From Ridgeia piscesae (Eukaryota; Annelida; Polychaeta; Sabellida; Siboglinidae): a DNA stretch of 64,000 bases. The position numbers were made by a program, and so were the translations under genes. The stretch is from assembly GCA_025642075.2 (NCBI GenBank), contig JAODUO010000423.1, forward strand, positions 192,501 to 256,500, given 5' to 3'. The notes beneath the pieces are model-generated. The model did no database searches, was not told the DNA's origin, and saw nothing but the letters and a program-made list of their open reading frames with translations. This document shows, piece by piece, positions 12,803 through 27,800 of the stretch (the stretch's first letter is position 1; each line of letters starts with the position of its first letter).

Positions 12803-15800
12803 ATGCATGTGTGCGTACGTGCGTGCGTGCAAATATCCATGCATGCATTGAAAACAAGCATACCAAAGATCAATGTTTCACTCAGACAATGTGTAACAAT
12901 CACAGACGTGCTCTAATATTATCTGTCTCATCAGTCACTTTACAATTGTTTTCCTTTTTATATATTTTTATGTGAAACTTGTTTACAAGTTGTTTAAGTA
13001 TTTTAATGTGAAACTTGTTTACAAGCAGATGACCTTGACACACATGTAGGACACAAACGCTTTGTCAGGAAAAACAGATGTGAAATTATAGAAGCTGTTG
13101 CGAGTGATCACGTTTGATAACTGCAGGACTGGTGTGTGTTCACATGATAGGCCTTCCAAGAGACAGCCAGCCTTGTATGCTGACACCAACCCCAGCAGCA
13201 CACATACACCGTAAGACAGTAGTATAACAGGTCTAGAACATGTTACATATATTGATGTAATTGAATGACAAATAAAGGACTTGTTGCATAAGACTAAGCA
13301 AACATCCAACTTAATGGCCACAACTGTTTGCCAAATTATTGACACTTTAAAATTTAGTATTCTTTCTTTCAAATTATCCTTCCAACGTGATGAACTTGTT
13401 CACTAACAATGTGACATTGTTTATGGAGTACATAAATTATCTTGCACGATTCTCCTATTCTTTCTGGGTTCAAACCCAACTTCCCTGCCCCAGCTGTGGA
13501 CAGTGCAGCACCAGGCAGCCCTAGGCTAAATGGGGTATTCATCAAGTCCTTATTTGGACTAATGAATCCCTACTGATGCCAACCACAGTGACCTGCTATG
13601 GACGGACAGGGCACTGGTACTGCCAGACCTCCTGCATTAAAACTGCACTTGGGTCAATAAATTGCCACAGTTTGGGGTTGTCTGGAAATGTGACCCTGGA
13701 GACCTCCCATTTGGGGGTCCAATAACCCAGCAGGCAGTGAAAACCCTACAAGTTACTTGCAATAGCAGACAGAGATACACATGCATGTCAGATGCCCAAA
13801 CTTTGTTCTACATTACAAATACAATGAAGATACGTCACATCTAACACATTCTGGGACCCACGCAATGCAGCACAAAACCAAAGGAATAGGCAGGCCTAAT
13901 CAGTTTGCTAGTTCAAGTTGTGACTAGTTGGACAAGTTCGTTGAGGAGCTCTGTAGGTGAAACAGGTGGGTTTAGGCCCGGTCTACTGGCTGTCCAGTGA
14001 TCCAATGTTGCTATGCCCCACTCAGAGAGAGATTGGGCTAACAAGCACAGCTTGGGGCCCACAGATTGGAGTTCCCCTGACAGGGTGCATATCAAAGACA
14101 GCTGTCTCTGGACAGACTGGCCTGCACACTGGCAGAATGTAAACAAACTCAACCAGTTACCCTCAGTCAGGGCAGGGTTAGTGGGTTCAGCTGGGGTACC
14201 CTGTCTGGTTCATTCTCTGTCCACTTGTACCTTTGGTGGTACTGGATGCACCCTTCACTGCAACCCTACACAAAACATGGACGCTCTACCTCCACCCCAG
14301 CAAGAATAGCCAGCCATGAACTGAAAATGATAGCTGGGATGTTTTTATTATTTTTGCCAGAATGCAAACACATGCATCGTCTGATGTGAAGGTGTTCAGT
14401 CTTCAGTGATTTGCAGTTTCCAAACTAGGATAATGCAGCTGTGATTTGTGTGCACAGTTATGATGCACCACCACACGAACCAATAATTCAACATACAATA
14501 ATCTTAAAACATTACAGAACACACAGAAATCATTCTCAGTTTACATAACTGACGACAAAAAACAGGAAGTAGAACCTTAGGTTTCACACAACGTGAAGGT
14601 TATACACTAGTAAAACACTGCTCCGTTGACCCGAGCCACCCTGGGGCCCAACTGTTATTTAACCTCAGCTCGCACCGCTCACAAACTCGCCTCACTAATA
14701 ATATGCGTGCCCAGCAGTCTGCGATTGTCCTCAATATTAACCGCACTTAAACCACTCTGACCCGTGCTTCTGAGGACCAAAATAATTGCTGTTTATCACT
14801 TTCATAAATCAAAGCAAATTAAATGCTTCAGGTGACAGATCTAAGTTGGTGCAGCCGATCAGAATCACACACTGGCAATCGTCCACCCGCTCGCTTACTG
14901 CCAACAACATGTGCAGAAAGTAGCCGGTAATTCAATTCTATGCAACTGTCAATCTTCATCAGGGTCACTTTAAAAAGCAATTCTTTCTACAGCGCGATAC
15001 AACGGCAACTTCGCAAGCAATCTGGGTCCGTCGTGCTGACACGATTCAGGCTGTGGATATCACTGAATGCCATTATTCAAACATGGACCTTTTCATATAT
15101 GAGGGCCATAAAGTCTACCACAGCCAATCTGGTCTATCTAATGTCACTTGACCCTCCCTTTGAGAGCAGGAGGGATTTGATGGAAGGGGTTCCTCGGCCT
15201 GTCATTTCACTGGTTTGTTCATGGAGACATCTGATGGGGGAGGTCCTGGGAATAAGCAGCCAGGGAGACTGTCAGTGACCCTTCCAGTCCCTGCTGCAAG
15301 GAAGCCAGCCAGCACTCTGGGGTGACTTCAAAGGGCTGAGGGTATCTCTATCAACTTGGTTCTCCCTGCCAGGGATCCAGCAGGCTGTGGTTTATTCATA
15401 GGCACACCACAAAGTTGTTACTCTGTCTGCATCATGTACTGGACTGAACATGCCAGTCTTTCCACAACACCACTGTGGTCTGTGCTGGGGACAGTTGCCT
15501 AACAGGTCAATAGTCACCTATTTTTTATTAACTATTAATGACTTTTCCCATAAGGCATCATTCTGAAAATGTGGTCATATGTCACTCACTCATCAGGACT
15601 GTCACTATGTTCTATTTCAAGATTGTCACAATAACCAACCACTATGTGTCAACATTTAAAAAAACCCAAACAATTGCTCTTTGGGACATTACCCAAATGT
15701 CACCATTCGTATTTGCCCTGAAAGCCAGTATATCGCAGCAGCACATACACCTGTCTACAGGCACACTCTGTCATCCTACCTTGATGTCTAAGTGAACAAT

Positions 15801-18800
15801 GTTTCGATCATGTAGAAAGATGAGCCCATCGAGAATCTGTCTCATCAGTCGAATGACGTCTTTCTCCTCGAATCTGTCCTCCAGTATCATGTATTTGAAG
15901 AGCTCGCCACCAGCCGCACTGCAAACATTAACACTGAACTAAACTCCAACCAAAACATTCTCTGGGAAATTCAACATTCCGGGACAAAAAAGTTCCTAAA
16001 TCTGGTTTGTTCCTAAATTAATGCACACAACTGATAATGACATAGTGTTGTACTTCCTGCATCATGGTTGTGTAATAACATTAATATTTTTACGGATTTT
16101 TTATGTATGGCATAACAGAAACTTAGGCAGAAACATTAAACAATAATGTCACTTTAGCTCCGTAGCCCAAAGGTATATTTTCTAAAAGATATCACCATTG
16201 TTAAATTTACTTTATCTGTTGTTATGTTCATATTTCAAACGGTTATATTTAGTGATGTCTGCAACAAATAACGCCCAGAACAAGCGAGTTAATTCAACAG
16301 TTTGTGTTTTGGGGGTGTTTACAGAGAACTGCCCTTGGGACGTGGAATGAAATCAAAGTGGCGGATGTTTCCTGCTACCCAGAGGCAGCGTCTTATCTGA
16401 CGGGCGGGTTCTCTCTGGAGCACCACTCTGACAGCTCCACAAACCACCTGATATCACGTCATGCCTCAATGAACACGGATCGCGGATGAATGAACACGGG
16501 TTACGGTTGAGCAAACACATGTATCTTAGAACTATAATGTGTACCCACTTGCATTATAACATGCTTACACCACTACGCACATGCACTGCAACAGTGGCTG
16601 TTGACCAGAAACATGTTAGCTGCCATAGAAATGCTCCCAAAAATAAACCTCCCATAAAAAATATTATAGTACAAGATCATCTGAATGAAGATTGATCTCC
16701 TCATGCAACAAGGTCGTTACAAAGCAAACATCTATTGATCCGAGAGCCCCCAAAAGCAGATACAAACTGTCTATCTGTAATCAGAACATACCACATTTTA
16801 TATCAGATGTAAAAACCGCTATTAAAAAGCGGGACTTTGCGATTAAACGACATGAACGAGGACTCACTATTCGGTGACAATGATGAGTTCATGGGTGGTC
16901 TCAAACACCTCAACCATGTCGATGAGTCGCGGATGACTGAGCGCCACCTCCAGCATGCTGATCTCCTGCAGGACCTCGTGTCGACAGTCCTTGCCCTTCC
17001 TTCGCTTCCGCAGGAACTTGGCCGCATAGTCCAGCCCGGTCAACTTGTGCTGACATCGCTTGACCACAGCAAACTTGCCTCTGTCAACAAATAGATATGT
17101 AGATTTATAGCTTGACCACAGCAAACTTGCCTCTGTCAACAAATAGACATGTGTAGATTTATAGCTTGACCACAGCAAACTTGCCTCTGTCAACACTCAG
17201 GATACAGAGTTATTGCTTGGACACTACACACTTGCCTCTGTCAACAAATACATGCAGAACAGCTTGACCACTACAAATGTGTCTCTGTCAAAACAAACAG
17301 ATCTCACAGTCAAACCTGAGGTATGGCCATTTATTACACACCCTTGTAATCTTAATGTTTTGCTATTTATGGTGTTTTATTGTTTTGCTATTTATTGTAT
17401 GTTCACTTATATTTTTGCATGCTTGTATGTTTATTACTTGTACTATGCAGACGTAGCTTTCTCTAAAATAGCACTGCTCTATTGGCCAAGTAAGATCAAA
17501 ACTACCCAGTGTAACTGTATATGGACAGGTACGACAAGGCTAAGACAAATGAGCGTCCATGGCTAACGACCATGGTCTGTTACACCACACCTGCTGATGG
17601 CAGGGCACATGACAATCACATGACAAATCACCATAAAACAAAGGGCTGGCCACAGAAGGGTGTTGCAACAACCCTGTTCAACGCCTCCCTCCAGGTGTGC
17701 CTGTTACCTGAGAACTAACCCTGTCAGCTGATACTCCACAGGCTGTGCTATCAGTGACAATCTACATTGTTCCCCAGGAGAATTGTCACAAGGAGGCATC
17801 TATGGACTGACACTTTGGCAAGAGATAAACTCCACCAGCTCTTTGTTGTGTGTTGTATTGTATCACCCCCCCCCAGTCACAACTAACTGTTGTTTCATTC
17901 ATAAATCACAACCACACTTTGTTGTCAAGACATCAGGGACTTACGGAGCAGCCAGTGACACTCAGATTCACCCTTCTCAGGAAGCTGTGAGCAAACTTGT
18001 TGCGAGTTCAGTAAAATAACCGAAATGATCTCGGAAGATCAAACCCATCCTAACAGCCTAATATGGTGAGACTATCCAGGTACAGGTGTATCATACGTTG
18101 AAAGAAGAAACACATTATCCGGTGACTGGAGACGAAGAAAGAACCTTTATTTGAAAAAAGAAACATCCCAATAGCCTTTCAAATGATTCTTCTGTTCACA
18201 TATTTCACGGTCAATTTAATGTTTATCTTCTGTGAGGATGACAGCATTCAAAACAACACAAAAGGAGAACGCTAAAATTGCCTGTGAAATACTTGAAAAG
18301 TGAAATCAATAAAAGCCCTTGTCTAGATGTCTACAAGTGCACATTGTCTGTCGATCAGGCAATCAGGCACAGAGTACTGGTACGTGAGCAATGTGGCTCC
18401 CCATTGGTCAGTCGATAGCACAATGAACAACATTGTGTACTGTATCTTCTACACATGTACATGTATAGCAAGTTCTATTGTCCCGACCTACACGAATAGA
18501 CACAAAGCACATTCCTAATGTCCAACGCCAGATACACATCTGTGCAGTTAAGCAGAAACCGACTCAATCGAAGTGGCAACTCTGAATGCCGGAGCACAAC
18601 TTTGGGGTCTGATGCCCCACCATTGTGTGCCCATGTTGGGGTTTTATTTAGCAAATACACTCAATTAACACAGATATTATCACTGATGTTCCCACGATGC
18701 ACCATGTGTTCAGTAGGTCTCACCGTTCAATACACTACGTTATCATCAAAGTGGTCACGCTAACATCCTCGGCTCAATGAGCGCTAGAAAGTCCAAGGGA

Positions 18801-21800
18801 GCAGCGTGTAAGGTGGTAACCACACACTGAGTCAAGATATCGTACACACTGTGATATTATTGTCTTAATGTGATACGTATCGCGATACATAATGATAAAG
18901 AAAATAATTATTAATGCCATCATTCATGTGGAAATGTCTAAGTACCGAGAGAACTATCTTCATGGTAAATATAAATAGCTGTAGTTGAGCTTTAACGATT
19001 TCATTTACAGTTGTCGATATATCACTAGCAATATCTACATTGCAAGACAAGTTCAAGACAAGTATCTGTCTTGCATAATTAGATTAGATAGAGCTGACGA
19101 TGTACATCATTAAAGCGCAGGCTAAAACTGGTCTCCAGACATAGCTGCAACTCTGACGTGGTTTCAACAGGATCAGACTTCGGAAAACATCATTGATACA
19201 CGATTGTAACTGCATTAGCTTAGTTTAAGTGTGCAACGTTAAACAACCAACTACAATGTTTGCATAAGATCTATGCTAATTGCGGGACCAGTTGTTTTTG
19301 AGGAAATACCTGCAACTAATGAACGCTGCGCAGAATGTCTGCACGGGCAACTACAAGCATTCGCAGCACGCGGAAAATACCACCAGCCACACGGGCAATT
19401 AACTCGTCAGTCCATCTATTTCTCTACTTGCACGTGAACAAGAAACTACAACGACGTTTGGCTGCACAGCTGCAATGTCCTACAGGACCAGCAAGCATTT
19501 TCTATTTCTTAACGCATTACATTGGTGTGGGTTTTTTTAAGAGAAGTACTTCTATAATGTTTGAACAAATTAACAACTTCAATAATTGTTCACATATTCT
19601 GGGTGGGGTTTTTTCCTTGCCCCTTTTGTTCAATTTAATTCATAGCTACATATTCCTATTTCTTTTTTATTATATCCAAATCATGCCAGTGCATTTACAT
19701 TACTTTTTTCTGTTGTCGTAAAAATCCTGCTGGAGACTGTACAACTGGTATGCAATATGATTAGGAAACTCAAATAACTGAAGGCCTTTACACATACACA
19801 GTGGGTACAAATAATCTCTGAAAACATGATATCCTCTGACTTCTCTGTGCCAATATAAATCTTGAATGACTATTGTCAGTTGTTTATTGAGTCCTGTGAC
19901 ACCGGAGCTACAGCTGGAGCTGCTCAGGCTCTACCAGTTGTGCTCTAATTTGCATAAGAACTCAGCTCAGCATGTCAAGCAACCACCCTGATGGCTAAGT
20001 TCCATCTAGGAGCTAATTACCCTAACTTGGGCGTAGGTGCACTTGCAGCAGACAGCCCACTGGCGAACAGGTATGAAGCCGGAAAAAATCACTTCTACCA
20101 GAGTGTAGGGAACACATATGGCTGTGGGATTAAACAGGGACACAGCCTCACTCCCGCCTCACTCCCGCCTCGCCAACTGTGGATCACTCCTGCTCGCTAT
20201 AAATACAAAACACTAGTGCACATGGGGTGATGTTTGTCACCGGACGCCTCAGATGGCAACAACCTCAAGGAAAGCACAGTGCAACTTCCCACAAGCATTA
20301 GGTATCATTCCCAGCAAGGGTAGGGTAGTTGGATGCACCCCCAGGACTCTTCCTCCCCCGCACCCCCGATATACATACCACCCTCGGTTGTCACCCCGAT
20401 GTATGCCCCGTGGATGTCACGTGAATTGTAACTCTTTATTCGTTAACTGTCAAGGACGTATCTTTTTTATATCAGTTCATGACATCTGTAGGTAAAATCG
20501 CACATAATGAACCACATACTGACTGCAACAACTGGTAATTGCAAACAAACCCAAATCAACTGACCAGTTACTACTTGGAATATACAATAAAAATACGGGG
20601 TGAAAAGATAAAAAAATACCGGGAAAATTGGTCAGTGGGGAATGAATGCCAGTGGTACATCTCATCCTATCAGTGCTGACATCAGGACAACACCTGATGG
20701 ATGACAGCACGGGAGACAGATTTGTGACATTATCTGTGAGGGTGAATGGTGATTCACTGGCACAGAGTTTCCACAACATAACCACTCACTCGCCATGTAT
20801 AGACCCATCCATCTGACAGACTCGGTGATCGACAGGTAGATGGACAGATAAGGTAATGTCTCTACTTGAACAGAAAGGCTAAAACCACCACACGCTGCAC
20901 TGTAACCATAGCCTTGCGTCTACAGTGTCACCTGAGATCTGCCCTCAGGCCTTAGGACAGCTATTCTGTGAGTCGTTCCTCATAATATTACTATCGAAAA
21001 CATCGCAAAAAGAACACATACACGGGCAGCAGTGTGGAATTTTAACAAGTCATCATGGTAACGTGTTCAATCTGTGGTTTACACAGAAAAAACTCGGATA
21101 CTGTAACTTCTTTATCTGTAAAATCTGTGAAATGAATGATGAGAAAACATGTCTGCCATCGAAGTGAGCCGAGACGTGACCACGCTGCAGATGTGCTGGC
21201 TGGAAGCTGTGGATTATTGTGGATGACTGCACACTATGCTGCAGATGGATGAGAACGCGATACACATGTGTGTCTGTTGGGACAATGCAGGAGCTGCCTC
21301 CTGTACCCCAGTGGGGCAAAACAGGGCACATGAGTGACATAACCCCATTCTCAGACATATCACTTCACCTCCTTTCATTCTGTGAACAGCCAGCTCTAGA
21401 CACGAGCTATGAAAGAAGTCCTACCAACAGCAAAACGTCACTTATTTATTTATACAAACTAAGCTTTCTATAAATGCATAAGTGTCAATCTCCACAGGAT
21501 CAACAAATAAAACTTATACGACAGACTGAAATTCTTAGAAGGATATGATAACATCCAACTATTAATGTAGGTTGTCTTCGACTGTTGCCCCCCACCATGT
21601 TTTTAGAATCATAAGATGCATTCATCCAAGCGCTGCTTTGGTAAGCCGTCAAATCCGTGACAGTCATTTCGCATGACCTGGGAGTTGGTGTCAGTCCTGT
21701 GACTTTGCGTGATGACACAGCTGCACAGTTGCCTGCCTGGTGTGTATTTCTGTCTTTGTTGTGTTCATGACTTGTTGAAAGACCCAAGTTGGCAGCGGCA

Positions 21801-24800
21801 AGGGCATCACACAAGGGCATCACACAAGGGCATCACAAGTAAATAACCGTTTATATGGAGTGTATTCAAGGGTAGCTTTATAAACCCCACTCGGTGGAGG
21901 GCGTTTAAGGAACAGCTATAAACAGCTGCAGATCCGTGCAGGAGATGTAGATCATCCTGTCTATTGTGTGACCTCGGGGTCTTGTTACCAATATCACTTG
22001 TCACGCATGCAAGCATGCACACACACACACAGATGCAGTGTGCAGGCTGCCATCTGTCTATGTCCAGGATGGCCTAGATCTCGGCTGTTAGCTCGCCATT
22101 CTCTTTGAGGGCACACCTATAACGTGTAGCGTCGGCTAATTAAGCTAATTAATGGCAGTTTTTTCACCAGATATCAACACGATCGGACAGATTTACTACA
22201 ACTGCCATCTGGCCAGTCTTCACAGCATGTCAGTTATGAATTACGATTTCCTTTTCGTGTTTGAATAATTAAATATCTGCCCCAATATTACTAATCCTTT
22301 GTCGTGGTTTGCAGTAGCAACAAAGCAACACTTTCAGTATTTTTCATGACAGCAGATGTTTTGACAACGCAGTGTGTCAATCCATATTATGTCCACTACA
22401 TTGCATGCATGCAAGTGTGCATGCATCCAATTCCATGCATGCATGTTTACAAACACCGGCATGTAACTAATGCAGTTCATCCGGGATCAGTCAGGGATAC
22501 CGCAACACATTCTACGGATCCACCAGTAGCCACACATTCTACGGATCCACCAGTAGCCACACATTCTACGGATCCACCAGTAGCCACACATTCTACGGAT
22601 CCACCAGTAGCCACACATTCTACGGATCCACCAGTACCCACACATTCTACGGATCCACCAGTAGCCACACATTCTACGGATCCACCAGTAGCCACACATT
22701 CTACGGATCCACCAGTAGCCACACATTCTACGGATCCACCAGTAGCCACACATTCTACGGATCCACCAGTAGCCACACATTCTACGGATCCACCAGTAGC
22801 CACACATTCTACGGATCCACCAGTAGCCACACATTCTACGGATCCACCAGTAGCCACACATTCTACGGATCCACCAGTAGCCACACATTCTACGGATCCA
22901 CCAGTAGCCACACATTCTACGGATCCACCTAGCACACCTACACAATACATCCCTACGGATCCACCAGTAGCCACACATTCTACGGATCCACCAGTAGCCA
23001 CACATTCTACGGATCCACCAGTAGCCACACATTCTACGGATCCACCAGTAGCCACACATTCTACGGATCCACCAGTAGCCACACATTCTACGGATCCACC
23101 ATTAGCCACACGTTCTACGGATCCACCAGTACCCACACATTCTACGGATCCACCAGTAGCCACACATTCTACGGATCCACCAGTACCCACACATTCTACG
23201 GATCCACCAGTAGTCGTAAAACTCCCATAAACCATGGCTTGTTGTTATGCTCTTGTCAAACATATCATAACAACGGCGTCCTCTGGTGTTAAATGTCTGT
23301 TGTTATCCTGAACGATGCCAAACACAAGCATTCCCATTCACATTACGACACAATGGGGCACAGCATGGCTATCAGCAGCCAGGCCTTGACACACCCTGCA
23401 CACAATACATCCCTCTTGGAGGCTGTCACATTCCATCAAAACACACAATGGAATGTTGTGTGCACAGTCACTCAGACACTCTCACTCTTGTTTCCTGCCT
23501 CCCTTATCACCCACCCACGGCTGTCAATCTCAACAAGTCTATTTAGAACACATCTGCGTGACAGTTATATTCACAAACCTTTTATTTCCTCCTCACTCTC
23601 ACAACAGGACGAACATCCACCACGAAATACACCACTTTTTCTCTCCTGGAATAGACGATCCCAACTGTTAATTTAAAAAAATTGCAAATCTAAAACACTT
23701 TTCTCAACTTTATGTAAAAACAGTCAACATTTTTATAGGATTTGTTGTTTCTTGTACACATTTTCTTGAGTGTTTTCCAAGAATTCCTCACGACATGATA
23801 CCTAAAAAGTAAATGTGTGCAGCGTATTCAGAACAAACTTCAGCTTCTATGACTGAGACTTGCATTCAGCTTACTTAATTCCTATAACTACAAACAGATC
23901 ACTTCTTCAAATATGGGAAAGTGCTTACACCGGGCATGAATACTTACCACATTATAAGTGTTCAAGTCATGATGACGTAACTCATATAACCAGCTGTACT
24001 AGAAGTGGTCATGTCACAGTGACACGTGGACCTGACATCAGCACTTAGTACACTGTACTGAGCACATTGTACTCAGCACTCACTAATTTTAGACACAACA
24101 TTTGTATACAGTCTTGAGAAAACTCTACAAGAGTACAACTGTTTCCGTGATCCAGAAATAACACCTATGGCATCAATCATGATGGAACTCAAAGAATACT
24201 TGTAAATAGAGATAAGTAGGCCTACGTAGCAGTCAATATTGACAGTAAACTCTCACGGAAAACACAGTACCACTTCGCTTATATCTCTCAATGCTATTTT
24301 GAGGTGGTGTCAGAATCAGTTGACTGGAGACGGCAAACAGAAATAGTATTCTCATCACACTAGGCATGTTCCGTCTGCAAAACAATCGCTGTCTGCTGCT
24401 AGCGCCCCCTGTGCCCAACACCTGCACTACCAGCTGATCTGTAAATCAAGGCCCCACAGCGTACAAATAGCAATGCAGAATCTGAGGTCGCAAGATCAAA
24501 TTAGAATCACCCACCAACACTCATGGGAAATTGGCTGTTCCCACTTATACCAAATCAAGGCCCCGCATTCCAAAGCCAATGTGTACATGTCACTTTTTCT
24601 TCCCAGATACATTAATAAAGCATTCAAGCACAAAACTGACTATTCCCATAACCCTTATTGAGCGTTTCTGCGACAAGATATTTTGAGTAAACACTGCAAA
24701 AACAATACTGTCTTTTTCGGCGTGTGTTGAGAAATTAATTCTGACAGCAAATATTTCCTAAACACTTATTTCATTGCACGCAATAAGAAAGCAACTGACA

Positions 24801-27800
24801 TTCGCTTAAAAAGCAATATACACCCATCCATAAGAGTAACAAACCTCTAATGTACAGTGCTGCCATCTCGAGAACGGAACATGATTCATTTCTGTCAGAT
24901 AGGAGAAAGGCCCCATCGACAAGACAGCATTATAAAAACATGTCAGTAAGCAACTATAAGCAACTATCATTGCCTGAGAAGAAATCACCCCCAGGAAAAA
25001 CTTTCCATGATGGAGTGAGTGATGTCTAACACAACTACTTCTGACGCAAGGACTGACCCCCACCCTCACCCCACCCCCTACCCCACCTCGCTCACCACAC
25101 TGATCACATCCCCAATGTCTCCATTCTTCTCCCCCACCGTCTAAGGTCTGTCGCTTGCCGCTATTTCTACCCTATTTCTACCCGCTACTTCAAACTGACA
25201 ATTGGTCCTATTTCTGAAGCACCAAAAAGTGAGAGAGAAGATCAAAGTGACCACCTACAGACGCCATACCTATGACATGACTGGATTAGCCAAGGCTGGT
25301 TCACCTGTCACTCACCGACTATTTACAGGCCCAGGTAATGAAGCAGTTATTTTGATAGCCCCAGTAATGGTGATGGATGAGCCCGAAGACTTGAGTACAC
25401 TAAGCCTCACTGTCATCCAGGCCCAGAACCCACAGCTGTGGCAGGGCAGAGGTGACAGGTTACCTGCAGGAGGTGTCATCTTGATGGGGTGGTGACAGCT
25501 ACTGCAGCTACCTACACCCTGCTACAGCTGCTATATATATACCCCGCTACAGCTGCTATCTAACCCTACTACAGCTGCTATTTAACCCATCACAGCTGCT
25601 ATCTTTACTCCACAACAGCAAAGTCTTTCACTCCACTACATCTGCTTTCTACAGCTACTTCCTTCACCCTGCTACAGCTACTTCCTTCACCCTGCTACAG
25701 CTACTTCCTACACCCTGCCACAGCTACCCCCTTCACCCTGCTACAGCTACTTCCTTCACCCTGCTACAGCTACTTCCTTCACCCTGCTACAGCTACTTCC
25801 TTCACCCTGCTACAGCTACTTCCTACACCCTGCCACAGCTACCCCCTTCACCCTGCTACAGCTACTTCCTTCACCCTGCTACAGCTACCCCCTTCACCCT
25901 GCTACAGCTACCCCCTTCACCCTGCTACAGCTACTTCCTTCACCCTGCTACAGCTACTTCCTTCACCCTGCTACAGCTACTTCCTTCATTTCGCTACAGC
26001 TACTTCCCTCTGCCTGCTACAGCTACTTCTACACCCCGCTACAGCTACTTTCTACACCGCGCTACAGCTACTTTCTACACCCCTCTACAGCTACTTTCTA
26101 CACCCCTCTACAGCTGCTTTCTACACCCCACTACAGCTACTTTCTACACCCCATTACAGCTACTTTCTACACCCCCTACAGCTACTTTCTACACCCCATT
26201 ACAGCTACTTTCTACACCCCCTACAGCTACTTTCTACACCTCATTACAGCTACTTTCTACACCCCACTACAGCTACTTTCTACACCCCACTACAGCTACT
26301 TTCTACACCGAACTACAGCTACTTTCTACACCCCACTACAGCTACTTTCTACACCCAACTACAGCTACTTTCTACACCCAACTACAGCTACTTTCTACAC
26401 CCCGCTACAACTACTTTCTACACCCAACTACAGCTACTTTCTACACCCCGCTACAGCTACTTTCTACACCCCGCTACAGCTACTCTCTACACCCTACTAC
26501 AGCTACTTTCTACACCCAACTACAGCTACTTTCTACACCCCTCTACAGCTACTTTCTACACCCTGCTACAGCTACTTTCTACACCCAACTACAGCTACTC
26601 TCTACACCCCTCTACAGCTACTTCCCCCCCGCTACAGCTACTTTCTACACCCCATTATAGCTACTTTCTACACCCCACTACAGCTACTTTCTACACCCAA
26701 CTACAGCTACTTTCTACACCCCGCTACAACTACTTTCTACACCCAACTACAGCTACTTTCTACACCCCACTACAGCTACTTTCTACACCCAACTACAGCT
26801 ACTTTCTACACCCCGCTACAACTACTTTCTACACCCGACTACAGCTACTCTTTACACCCTGCTACAGCTACTCTCTACACCCCACTACAGCTACTTTCTA
26901 CACCCTACTACAGCTACTTTCTACACCCCACTACAGCTACTTTCTACACCCCACTACAGCTATTTCTACACCCCGCTACAGCTACTTTCTACACCCCGTT
27001 ACTGCTGCCTACTGTTACAGCTTCCCCAACAACACACCATATCATGTACACATCACATACACTTCGCATACAGTCATACACAGACACAGTGGTGGTCACA
27101 AAAGAAATAGATATTTGTCACAGCTGGTCTAGATCATCATGGACACATCTTTATCTGACAATAGAAGAAGCATAAAAAGAAAAAAAGACAGGACATGTTT
27201 TGATTAACATGTTGTCGTACCGCCAATCTAATCTGCCATGATGCGCCTGCATGAGGCATCTTCGATTCTGAATCTAATCTTGTTCAAAGCACAACTTCCA
27301 ACTCGAATCTTGCTCAAAGCGGTTATTCAAAGACACGACTGTATCCAGACTTATCTAGGCGCAAACATCTATAATGCATCACAACTCATAAGAAATATGA
27401 AACATTAATATCACATTCTAATGTGATAAAAAGGTTAACACTTACACATTTCCCCAATTACACCCACTAGTTTGTAGATATCGGCTGGAATGTTGCAAGT
27501 TGAAGGCCGACCTGCCTGTCCACTTCTTATACTGACACAACCAACTCATTAATTACATCTACATTAATCTGGTGTGTGTCAGTGCTGTTCCACCCCACGT
27601 TGCAGGTGGTGGTTACCTGGGAGGGGGGGTGGGGGAGGGGGGATGTGGTTCTGTTCCATCTGGTGCAACTGCTAAGTTCACTGCAGCAAGGTCAGAACTA
27701 CCTGAGTTTTAACGACCTGGGTTTGCCAAGTCAAAACTCAAAAGCCTTCTCATAATCGACGAATGCAATGCAGAGCATGATAAATTTATGTTCTTGGCAC

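Noticed and set aside
18850..19080. Possible MITE with CGATATATCAC and GTATCGCGATAC motifs
   Set aside because: I could not find matching ends or a target duplication, so it is only mentioned within the intron entry.
22304..23230. A 308-codon plus-strand open frame with Thr-His-Ser-Thr-Asp-Pro-Pro repeats
   Set aside because: It is the 27-bp minisatellite read in a frame without stops. The opposite strand is equally open, and no signal peptide, domain or splice context supports a gene.
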